The position numbers and the translations under genes are program-made. Shown piece by piece: positions 8,977-16,868 of a stretch of 64,000 bases of DNA. Every line of letters starts with the position of its first letter. Within the stretch, counting starts at the first letter, position 1. This DNA comes from CAWJMD01 sp963845675. GTDB taxonomy: Bacteria > Actinomycetota > Actinomycetes > Actinomycetales > CAWJMD01. Under the pieces are notes generated by a model. That model did no database searches. It saw nothing but the letters and a program-made list of their open reading frames with translations, and was not told the DNA's origin. The stretch spans positions 124,001 to 188,000 of the forward strand of contig CAWJSX010000001.1 of NCBI GenBank assembly GCA_963845675.1. Reading direction: 5' to 3'.

Positions 8977-9776
8977 CGGTGGTCCTCCTGCTGGTGGGGG
9001 GCGGGGTAGGGGTCGGGGGACTGCCGGCGGGCGGCCTGCACCAGAGCGGCGAACAGCCGGTCGTCGTGGGCGTCGAGCTCCGGGTGCCACTGCACGCCGA
9101 GGACGAAGGCGTCGCCCGGCAGCTCGACCGCCTCGACCGTTCCGTCGTCGGCCCAGGCCGTGGCCCTCAGGCCCCGGCCCAGCCGGTCCATGGCCTGGTG
9201 GTGGTAGCACGGCACGTCAACGGCTTGGCCGACGGCCTGGGCCAGCGCGCTACCGAGCTGGACGGCCACCCGCACGCGGCCGTGCTGCGCGGGCGCCGGC
9301 CGGTGCGCGTCCGAACCCACCACGTCGGGCAGGTGCTGGTGCAGCGAGCCGCCGGTGGCGACGTTCAGCACCTGGGCGCCGCGGCAGACGCCCAGCACCG
9401 GTACTCCCCGCTCCAACGCCACGGCCAGCAGGGCGAGCTCCCAGGCATCGCGCTCTCGCCTCGGGGGGTCGCTTCCCTCGCGCGGGACGGCGCCGTACCG
9501 CTCGGCGTCCACGTCGGCACCGCCCGCCACCAGCAGCCCGTCCACCCCGGCCAGTGCCTCGGCTGCGCCGTCCGGCAGCGGCGGCAGTAGCAGCGGGACA
9601 CCACCGGCGCGGTGCACCGCCGCCACGTACAGGTGGGGGAGCAGCACGGCCGGCTGGTCCCACGCACCCCAGCGGGCCTGCTCCAGGTAGGTGGTGATGC
9701 CGATGCGGGGCCGGATGCCTGCTGCTCCTGCTGCTCCTGGTGCTGCGGGGAGCGCCTCAGAGGCGCTCGAAGCCAC
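8973..9776 (-). CDS. gamma-glutamyl hydrolase, peptidase C26 family (PuuD-like)
   Basis: A 267-residue class I glutamine amidotransferase-like hydrolase. The nucleophile is Cys131 in GVCRGAQ and the acid/base pair is His231/Glu233 in QWHPE. PuuD-type members release glutamate from gamma-glutamyl acids such as gamma-glutamyl-GABA. Here it would finish the pathway by freeing glutamate and the product acid. The GTG at 9776 lies inside the end of the ligase gene, giving a 20-base overlap. Residues 1-20 form a low-complexity Ala-rich extension, so a later start cannot be ruled out. Confidence 0.9.
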   Translation of the reverse strand: MASSASEALPAAPGAAGAAGIRPRIGITTYLEQARWGAWDQPAVLLPHLYVAAVHRAGGVPLLLPPLPDGAAEALAGVDGLLVAGGADVDAERYGAVPREGSDPPRRERDAWELALLAVALERGVPVLGVCRGAQVLNVATGGSLHQHLPDVVGSDAHRPAPAQHGRVRVAVQLGSALAQAVGQAVDVPCYHHQAMDRLGRGLRATAWADDGTVEAVELPGDAFVLGVQWHPELDAHDDRLFAALVQAARRQSPDPYPAPHQQEDHR

Positions 9777-11140
9777 GGACCCGCTCCCAGTCGGTGACGG
9801 TGGAGTCGAAGGCGGCGAAGCTCGACCCGGCCGGCGTTGACGTAGTGGTCGACGACCTCGTCCCCGAACGCCCCCCGGGCCACGGTGCTCCCCTCGAGCA
9901 GGGTCACCGCGTCCCGCAGCGTCCGCGGCACGTGCGGCTTGTCCGATGTGTAGGCGTTCCCCTCGAAAGCCGGCTCCAGCTCGAGCTGGTTCTCGATGCC
10001 GTGCAGCCCGGCGGCGATCATGGCGGCCACGGCGAGGTAGGGGTTCACGTCACCACCGGGGACCCGGTTCTCGAACCGCAGCGACTCCCCGTGCCCGACG
10101 ACCCGCAGGGCGCACGTGCGGTTGTCGCGGCCCCAGGCCAGGGCCGTGGGGGCGAAGCTGCCGTCCACGAACCGCTTGTAGGAGTTGATGTTCGGCGCGA
10201 GGAAGTACGTCAGCTCCTCCATGCAGGCCAGTTGACCCGGCCAGGAAGTGCCCCATGAGCGTGGAGAAGCCCTGCGGCCCGTCACCTGGCATGACCGGCT
10301 CGTCGTCGCGCCGCAGGCTGAGGTGGATGTGGCAGGAGTTGCCCTCTGCCGCATCGTACTTGGCCATGAAGGTGAGGCTCATGCCCTGGTGGGCGGCGAT
10401 CTCCTTGGCGCCGGACTTGTAGATGCTGTGCTCGTCGCACGCACCGAGGGCGTCCCGGTAGCGGAAGACGATCTCGTGCTGGCCGAGGTTGCACTCGCCC
10501 TTCGCGGACTCGACGTACAGGCCGGCACCGGTCATGCCGTTGCGGATGGCGCGCAGCAGCGGCTCCACCCGCGACGTGCCGAGCACGGAGTAGTCGACGT
10601 TGTACTGGTTGCCCGGCTGCAGGGCCGCGAATAGCCGCGCCGCCCACGCCTGCTCGAACGAGTCGCGGAAGACGATGAACTCCAGCTCTGTCCCGGCGTG
10701 CGCCGTGAGCCCGAGGGTCGGCCAGCCGGTCGAGCTGGCTGCGCAGCACCTGGCGGGGCGAGGCGACGACGGGGGAGTCGTCCTCCCAGAGCACGTCGCA
10801 GAGCACCATGGCCGTGCCCTCCTGCCAGGGCAGCAGCCGCAGGGTCGACAGGTCGGGCTTGAGGACGAAGTCCCCGTAGCCCGACGACCACGACGACATG
10901 GCGAACCCCTCGACGGTGTTCATCTCCACGTCCACGGCCAGCAGGTAGTTGCAGGCCTCGGTGGAGTGGGGGACCACCTGGTCCAGGAAGTACTCGGCAC
11001 CGCAGCGCTTGCCCTGCAGGCGGCCCTGCATGTCGGTCAGGGCCACGATCACGGTGTCGATGGCGCCCTCTGCCACCAGCGCGCGCAGCTGCTCCAGCGT
11101 GAGCAGGCCGGGACGGCGGTCGTTGTCCGTGTCGCTTCAC
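9757..11140 (-). CDS. glutamine-synthetase-like gamma-glutamyl-amine ligase (frameshifted copy)
   Basis: Joining four frames gives a protein of about 460 residues of the GlnA/PuuA superfamily. It reads LTLEQLRAL at the N-terminus, then CNYLLAVDVEM, TELEFIVF, NSCHIHLSL, NSYKRFVDGSFAP, and a C-terminal WERVRGFERL. This subgroup ligates glutamate to amines (putrescine, other polyamines, ethanolamine) rather than ammonia. Likely one-base errors lie near 11138 (an extra A after GTGA), 10715 (extra C), 10235 (extra T) and 9822 (extra T). Correcting the first gives a GTG-AGC start overlapping the permease stop codon, in the style of the other operon junctions. I consider it a functional gene with sequence errors. 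Confidence 0.85.
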
Positions 11141-12584
11141 CGCAGGTCCTTCTCGGCCTCGGCGACCGCGGCGAACTCCTCCTCCGGGACGTTCGAGACC
11201 AGGTGGTGGCGGCTGTAGAACCAGAAGTAGCGCCAGCGCCGCGACGAAGATGGCGGCGGTGATCCCGGCCGCCCTGACGTCGACGAAGAACGTGGCGATC
11301 ACGGCGCACACGGCCAGCACCAGGGCGATGCCGGTGGTGCACGGTGCCGCCCGGCGTCCGGTACGGCCGCTCGAGGCCCGGCTCCCGGCGGCGCAGCAGG
11401 ATGTGGGACACCATCATGAGCACGTACGAGACGGTCGCCCCGAAGACGGCGATGTTGATCAGCAGCGCCCCGTCCTTGGTGATGCCCGCAAGCAGCAGGC
11501 CGACGGCCCCGGGCACGATCAGGGCCAGGTAGGGCGTCTTGCGCTTGCCGGTGACGGACAGCGCGCGGGGCAGGTAGCCCGCGCGGGAGAGGGCGAACAG
11601 CTGACGGGAGTAGGCGAACACGATGGAGAAGAAGCTCGCCACCAGGCCGGCCAGCCCGGCGTAGTTGACGAAGGTCGACAGGCCCGTGGACCCGCCGGCC
11701 GCCGCCTCCAGTGCCTGGGGCAGCGGGTTGTCGGACTCCTGGATCATCGACGATCCGGCCCCACCCGGCGCCGTCACCAGCATCAGCGCAGCGAAGACCA
11801 GCAGCACGAGCATCGCGACGATGATGCCCTTGGGCATGTCCTTCTTGGGGTCGCGTGCCTCCTCAGCGGCCAGAGGCACGCCCTCCACCGCGAGGAAGAA
11901 CCAGATGCCGTACACGAAGGAGGCGAGCACACCCGCGTAGCCGAACGGGATGAAGCTGCTCGAGCCGGCAGCCTCGGTGGCCGGGATGTCGAGCAGGTTG
12001 CCCGGATCGAAGTGCGGGATCATGCCGACCACGAAGGCCAGCAGGGCCACGACCGCGATGGCCGTGATCACGAACATCACCTTGAGGGCCTCTCCGACCC
12101 CGTAGAGGTGGATGCCGATGAAGATGACGTAGCAGGCCAGGTAGATCGGCCACCCGCTCGTGAGCCCGAACAGTCCGAGCGACTCGACGTACCCACCGAT
12201 GAACACGGCGATGGCACCGGGGGCGATGGCGTACTCGATGAGGATCGCTGTGCCCGTGGCGAAACCACCGAGCGGGCCGAGCGCGCGGCGGGCGAATCCG
12301 TAGCCCGCCCCGGCGACCGGTAGCGCAGAGGCCATCTCCGCCAGCCCGAACACCATGCAGGTGTACATGATCGCCATCAGGATGGTGGCGATCAGCAGCC
12401 CGCCCCACCCTCCGGTGGACAGGCCGAAGTTCCAGCCGGCGAAGTCACCGGAGATCACGTAGGCGACGCCCAGCCCGGCGAGCAGGAGCCAGCCGGCCGC
12501 TCCCTGCTTGAGCTGGCGCTTCTGGAGGTAGTCGTTCCCCATCCGCTCGTACTCGACTCTGGACTGCCTGCGCTGCTGCTCCAC
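11137..12584 (-). CDS. APC-family permease, ethanolamine/amino-acid type (frameshifted copy)
   Basis: The first gene of the catabolic operon. It has about twelve hydrophobic segments and resembles ethanolamine-type permeases of the amino acid-polyamine-organocation family (start QLKQGAAGWLLLAGLG, then GAGYGFARRALGPLGG, EEARDPKKDMPKG and FAYSRQLFALSRAGYLP). GGAGG at 12591-12595 is 6 bases from the GTG at 12584, so I start there although the frame stays open to 12608. Frame breaks lie near 11340 (extra C in the RTPGGTV region) and 11234. The restored end reads VPEEEFAAVAEAEKDLR with the stop at 11137. Confidence 0.85.
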
Positions 12585-12614
12585 GAGGGACCTCCGTCGG
12601 CCGACCACGCGCTA

Positions 12615-12634
12615 ATGGTCTGGGACCAGACCAT
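12615..12634. promoter_or_regulatory. palindromic operator candidate for the GntR regulator
   Basis: ATGGTCTGG-GA-CCAGACCAT is a perfect inverted repeat with 9-base arms, 31 bases upstream of the permease start and 20 bases upstream of its ribosome site. FadR-type GntR proteins bind short inverted repeats of TGGT/ACCA type. The operon's last gene encodes such a protein, so autoregulation is likely. Confidence 0.6.
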
Positions 12635-12960
12635 GGAGCGGAAACGTACTCAGGCTCGCGTGGCTGTCAAGACCCCCTGTCGACTCTGAGACGTTCTGCT
12701 GTGGTTCGATCCGTCCGGCCCTCGGGTGTGGAGGATCAGTCACGCCGAGGACCTGGAACACATTGTCGCGCAATGACTGACAGGCTGTCGGTGTCAGTCG
12801 CCGCCCTGGCAGCCCGGTGGCGCCCGTCAGTGGCGGACGAACTTCATGGCCTGCCTGCCCTTGCCCGCGGGAGTGTCCTCATCGAGGGGCGAGGGTCCAT
12901 CCGCGACGCGACGAAGCCCGTCATGCTGCCGCGGGGGAACCAGGCCTCGGAGGAGGCTGA
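12635..12960. other. non-coding gap upstream of the catabolic operon
   Basis: About 325 bases with no gene I can support. The left end should carry the operon promoter. On the minus strand an open stretch ends with a stop at 12827 and finishes GKGRQAMKFVRH, which looks like a real protein C-terminus. I cannot connect it to a known family, and it may be another gene remnant. Confidence 0.3.
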
Positions 12961-13380
12961 TCAAGGCGCCGCCCTCGGGACGAGCGGGGTTCCGCTGCGT
13001 ACGTAAAGCGGGTGCCGGGGTTGCCCCCGGCGCGTCGTGCCGAGTCAGAGCGGGTGGTCAAGCACCGCCGCGACCTGGGTCGCACGGTCGAAGAGGCGGC
13101 CGCCGGACCCCACGCCGCGACGGTTCGGGCTCCTGCGCCGGTGATGACCCTCAATACGTCATCGTTCGCTGGGCCGACCGGCTCGGGGACGGGCTTGAGG
13201 AGCTGCGGATTGGTAGCGCGGTGGCGAAGAGGTTTCACGATGATCACGCCGGCCTTTCCCTCTTTTCGGGATCGGGCGAGGCACCTGGCCAGGGTAGGAC
13301 GATGGCGCAGCTCGGTGTCGCCGGTCGCGGGGTTCAGTAGCACCCAGACGTCGGAGGTACACGGGCGGGGCTCGCCCCAC
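12961..13380 (-). pseudogene. degraded DUF1643-domain gene
   Basis: Reading across frames recovers a DUF1643-like protein: DVWVLLNPATGDTELRHRP, then ARCLARSRKEGKAGVIIVK, RATNPQLLKPVPEPVGPAND, ARTVAAWG and a C-terminal RRGQPRHPLYVRSG. The N-terminus is missing or scrambled near 13355. A frameshift follows AAWG near 13104, and a TGA sits in the DHPL-stop-LGTT segment where a Cys codon would be expected. The three lesions differ in kind, which favours true decay over simple sequencing error. The function of DUF1643 is not known. Confidence 0.65.
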
Positions 13381-13400
13381 GAGCGTTGTGACGCGGGGTT

Positions 13401-14912
13401 CTACTCGCGGTCGGCGAGGAGCTGGCTGCCGAGATCGCCGGCGTCGTTGGCGACGTCGGACAGGACGATGACGGCCTTGCGTCCGGTGCGATCCAGACCG
13501 AGGTACGAGGCGTAGCCGCCAGTCTGACCGGCGTGGGACGTGACGGTCTGACCCGTCGACCAGGTGGAGATCTTCCAGAAGGTCCCGATGCGGGTGTTCG
13601 ACTCGTCTGTGGCGGTCGTGGGGTCGAGGGCGGCCATCCCGGGGGCGGTGCCGTCCAAGAGGGCGGTGGCGAGCTTGGCCAAGTCGCCGGTCGTGGAGAC
13701 CGCGGCAGCGCCGGGCGCGTAGGCGTCCATGACCCAGGGTTGGACTGCGAGGCCGGACTGCGACCTTCCGCCGGGGACGAGCGCCTCGTCGACCTCGATG
13801 GCGGTGCCAATCATGCCCAGGGGTTCGAACAGCCGCGTGCGCATCAGGTCCGGGTAGCTCATGCCGGCCGCTGCGGCGACGGCTTGTCCGGCGATTGCCG
13901 AGCCCAGGGTGGAGTACGCGTAGGTGCCGCGGCCAGTCAGCGTCTGCGCCCGAGTCTCTTCGGTCATCTGGGTGCTGTCGGCGGTGAAGAAGTTGCGGCC
14001 CAGCGGTGCAGCCCACATCGCATGGCGCAGGGTCGCGTCGCCGAACTCGGCGTAGCCGGAGGTGTGCGTGACGAGCTCGTGCATGGTCGCGGCCCCGGCT
14101 GGTGAGCCCGTCAGCTGGGGCAGGTAGGTGTCCACCGGGGCGTCCATGCGGATCTCGCCGCGGCTCACGGCGTCCGCGATGACCAGGCCGGTCATGACCT
14201 TGGTCATCGACCCGACCTCCATCGGGGTGGTGTCATCGGCGCCGATCCCGGCCAGCCGCACTGGCTCGGCCGCGTGGAGGTCGACCTCGGCGACCGCGAC
14301 GCCGTGGTAGCCGGCCAGCTCGTCTCCCCACTTGACCTGCTGGTCCAGGTGGGCCAGGACCGTCGGGTCGCCGTTGCGGGAGGTGGCGAGGTCCGGCGCC
14401 AGCACCCAGGACGCAACCGCGACGCTGACCGCCGCCACCAGCACGGTCAGGAGCAGCCGACGCGAGGCGAGGTAGGTGCCGGCCAGGACGACGAGCAGAA
14501 GCAGTGCCTTCCAGCTGTCGTCGGCGTACCGGCCGTACCGGTCGCCGGCCACCGAGGACAGCACCATGGCGACGGGGAGGGCGATCAGAACGGCAGCGAC
14601 CAGGACTGTTCCGGGCCACCCGCGGGCGAACGAGGCCGTGTCGCGAACCAGCAGCGTTCGTAGGGGTTGTCGTCGGACCAGGGTCGCGAATGCGGCCGGT
14701 ACAAGCACCCCCACCATGGCGGCGCCGATGAACCCCACCTCCAGCAGGATCACCAGGGCGAGCCAGGTGGCGACCAGGCCGATCGCCGCCACCACCTCGA
14801 GCATGTTGCGGCGGCGGCTGCGGCCGTCGCGGGCGGGGGGAGCGGACGGAGGTGGGCGGTCGGCCGAGGGGCGAGTGTGGGTGTCGGGGAACGCGTTCTG
14901 GGTGATGGACAT
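13401..14912 (-). CDS. membrane-anchored serine hydrolase, class C beta-lactamase-like
   Basis: A 503-residue protein. About five hydrophobic segments fill residues 40-170, then comes an extracytoplasmic domain of the beta-lactamase/penicillin-binding-protein fold. The nucleophile motif is SMTK (Ser235, Lys238). YAYST supplies the Tyr-x-Ser element and HAGQTGGY the third motif. Such proteins are esterases or D-amino peptidases more often than drug resistance enzymes, so resistance should not be inferred. The ATG at 14912 has an AGAGG site 8 bases upstream. The gene is intact, unlike its neighbours on both sides. Confidence 0.85.
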   Translation of the reverse strand: MSITQNAFPDTHTRPSADRPPPSAPPARDGRSRRRNMLEVVAAIGLVATWLALVILLEVGFIGAAMVGVLVPAAFATLVRRQPLRTLLVRDTASFARGWPGTVLVAAVLIALPVAMVLSSVAGDRYGRYADDSWKALLLLVVLAGTYLASRRLLLTVLVAAVSVAVASWVLAPDLATSRNGDPTVLAHLDQQVKWGDELAGYHGVAVAEVDLHAAEPVRLAGIGADDTTPMEVGSMTKVMTGLVIADAVSRGEIRMDAPVDTYLPQLTGSPAGAATMHELVTHTSGYAEFGDATLRHAMWAAPLGRNFFTADSTQMTEETRAQTLTGRGTYAYSTLGSAIAGQAVAAAAGMSYPDLMRTRLFEPLGMIGTAIEVDEALVPGGRSQSGLAVQPWVMDAYAPGAAAVSTTGDLAKLATALLDGTAPGMAALDPTTATDESNTRIGTFWKISTWSTGQTVTSHAGQTGGYASYLGLDRTGRKAVIVLSDVANDAGDLGSQLLADRE

Positions 14913-14956
14913 CAGGGGCACCTCTGGGCGTAGTAGGAACTCACGAGTTCGCCGAT

Positions 14957-15658
14957 CTAGGCGGGCGCCTTCGCCGGGGAGCCGGCGTCGTAGGGGGGTT
15001 GGGGGTCGTACTCCAGGGCCAGCTGCACGGCCTGGGCGACGGCCGGGCCATGGCTGAGGCCGAGCAACGTCAGGGCCAGGTCGATCCCAGCGGAGGCGCC
15101 GGCCGAGGTCAGCACCTTGCCGGCCCGGACGACCCTCATCGGGCTGTAGGTGATGCCTGCATCGGTCAGGCGCTGCGCCGCGGCCCAGTGGGTGGCGGCC
15201 GTGGCACCGTCGAGAAGCCCGGCGGAGGCGAGGTAGCTGGACCCGGTGCCGATGCTGGCGGTCCACGACGTGGTGGGGTGCACCCGTCGCAGCCACTGCA
15301 CCGGGTGCCTGATCGGGATACGCACGCAGTCGCTTCTCGGGGACGAGGTCCACATCGGCGACCGGGATCTGGTGGGGGGTCGCGACGGCCTGCAAGGGCA
15401 AAGGCGTCGGCCCGGCACCGACCACGAGGTCAGCGCCACGCGTCGCGAGCTCTCCTTGCAGCGGTCTTCCGACCTCCGTTTGCCCGAACGTGTCACAAGC
15501 TCGTGAGCCAGGTTCATCCCGGTCCAACAGTCGGCGGCGCTGACGGTGCTGGCGAGGACCCGAACCAGCACGTCGTCCGGGCCGACTGCGGGGATTGCGA
15601 CGTCCTGGACTCGAACGACGGAGGGTCCGCCGAACCTTCGGTAGACCGCGTCCCTCAT
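14957..15658 (-). pseudogene. chimeric ORF: alcohol dehydrogenase start joined to DJ-1/PfpI end
   Basis: One open frame of 233 codons. Residues 1-47 match the N-terminus of zinc-type alcohol dehydrogenases/quinone oxidoreductases (MRDAVYRRFGGPSVVRVQDV, then DDVLVRV). Residues from about 125 on match DJ-1/PfpI proteins (TSWTASIGTGSSYLASAG, SAGIDLALTL, AQAVQLALEYDPQPPYDAGS). The middle matches neither in this frame. The DJ-1 nucleophile position reads IGTGS instead of ICTGS, so the catalytic Cys is Gly. The ATG overlaps the DUF4386 stop codon (ATGA), as expected for an intact dehydrogenase in that operon. It is probably a deletion junction and inactive. Confidence 0.65.
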
Positions 15659-16446
15659 CGATCGGTCCCGGAGAGCAGAGGTGAGGTCGGCCGGAAGCCC
15701 CTGACCATGAGGTAGATGCCGAACGACAGCTCCCAGAGGAAGATCCCTGGCAGCGCGATGAGCGACCACACGGAGAACTGCTCGTTGACGCCGAACATGA
15801 TTCCGGTGTTCGACGCCACCAGCAGGGGTGCGCCTACGAGGCCCATCAGGGGAATGACGCGGGGCACAAGTCGGGCGCGGTACACCGCGGTGCCGAGCAG
15901 CAGCGCGTTCGCCGCGGCCAGGCCGGTGCCGAACAGGAAGGCCCAGTCGCGGACCGCGACGAGGGCGGCTGCGACGGTGGCCAGCGTCTGCTGGTCGGTG
16001 CCTGCGGCACCTGCCAGGTCCTGGCGCAGGGTGATCACGGTCATCAGGCTGACGATCCCGATGAACAGGATCGCGGCTTCCAGGACGCGGGAGGTGACGA
16101 ATCCCAGTGCGAGCACCTCGCTCTGGCGCTTGATGACGGGGAACAGCACGACCGCGGTGCCGATGAGGGCCAGGGCGTTGACGATGTCGAGCAGGCTGGC
16201 GAAGACGATCTGGGTGTCGGCTCCTGGCCCGGTGACGTAGTTCGGGTCGCTCAGGATCGGGTCGAGCAGGAGGACCGCGGGGATGGAGGAGGCAAAGGTC
16301 AGCACGTACAAGGCACCGCCCAGGAAAGCAGTGCGCCGCTTTGCGGTGCTGCTGCCGGTGGCGGACGCCGAGCGGGAGGCCGAGCCGCTCGATGCGCGGC
16401 CTTGCGACGGTGGGTTGGTCTTGCGGGCGGCGTCGGTGGTTGCCAT
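15655..16446 (-). CDS. DUF4386 family membrane protein
   Basis: A 263-residue protein with a Ser/Ala-rich N-terminal stretch of about 35 residues, then six or seven transmembrane segments. The pattern fits DUF4386 (start AFLGGALYVLTFASSIPA, then GADTQIVFASLLDIVNALAL and FLWELSFGIYLMVRGF). A GAGGAG site precedes the ATG at 16446 by 6 bases. The family often lies next to alcohol dehydrogenase genes and LuxR regulators in actinobacteria, and the overlap with the dehydrogenase remnant fits that. Function unknown. Confidence 0.85.
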   Translation of the reverse strand: MATTDAARKTNPPSQGRASSGSASRSASATGSSTAKRRTAFLGGALYVLTFASSIPAVLLLDPILSDPNYVTGPGADTQIVFASLLDIVNALALIGTAVVLFPVIKRQSEVLALGFVTSRVLEAAILFIGIVSLMTVITLRQDLAGAAGTDQQTLATVAAALVAVRDWAFLFGTGLAAANALLLGTAVYRARLVPRVIPLMGLVGAPLLVASNTGIMFGVNEQFSVWSLIALPGIFLWELSFGIYLMVRGFRPTSPLLSGTDR

Positions 16447-16483
16447 GACAGGCTCCTCGGGTCGTTCGGTTGTCGGTCGGTAG

Positions 16484-16732
16484 TCACGCGGTGGTGGCCG
16501 GGGTGTCCGGGCCGAGGTCGGTGACCGAGATGAGCGGGACACCGAGGTCCCGCAGCTGCTGCAGGGCGCCGTGCAGGGCCGCCTGGTCCGGCAGCTGTCC
16601 GTGCAGGACGGTGCTGCCGTCGTCGTCACGGGTGAGGGTGAGCCCGTCGAACCACTCGGCCCAGCGGGCCTCGAGGTGGCCCCGGACCCGGATCTCGTAG
16701 ACCGATGGTCCGTGCTGGTCGGCGACCGGCAT
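16484..16732 (-). CDS. small conserved hypothetical protein next to LuxR
   Basis: An 82-residue protein without a signal or membrane segment. It starts YEIRVRGHLEARWAEWFDG and ends with the segment DQAALHGALQQLRDLGVPL. Small proteins of this pattern are common beside LuxR or DUF4386 genes in high-GC actinobacteria, but I know no function. The ATG at 16732 is 11 bases after an AAGGAG site; an upstream in-frame GTG is closer to that site but too close. Its position between the regulator and DUF4386 suggests co-expression. Confidence 0.65.
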   Translation of the reverse strand: MPVADQHGPSVYEIRVRGHLEARWAEWFDGLTLTRDDDGSTVLHGQLPDQAALHGALQQLRDLGVPLISVTDLGPDTPATTA

Positions 16733-16868
16733 CTGCCTCACCACTCCTTCTGCGCCGGCCGGATCGGTTCTCGATCGCGGGCCGGTGTGTTCCAGTGGTC
16801 GGGAACGTAGGAGCGCAGGTGGTGAGCGGACATCACCACGTGTGGTGAGGAGGCTGGTGAACTTCTCG

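Noticed and set aside
9757..12584. Programmed ribosomal frameshifting in the ligase and permease
   Set aside because: The breaks have no shared slippery heptamer, differ in direction and number, and occur in many unrelated genes. Sequence error is simpler.
12827..12960. A separate short gene ending GKGRQAMKFVRH on the minus strand
   Set aside because: The tail looks coding, but there is no start, ribosome site or family match. I note it only in the gap entry.
13401..14912. An antibiotic-resistance beta-lactamase
   Set aside because: The fold and motifs fit, but membrane-linked family members are usually esterases or peptidases, and no context supports resistance.
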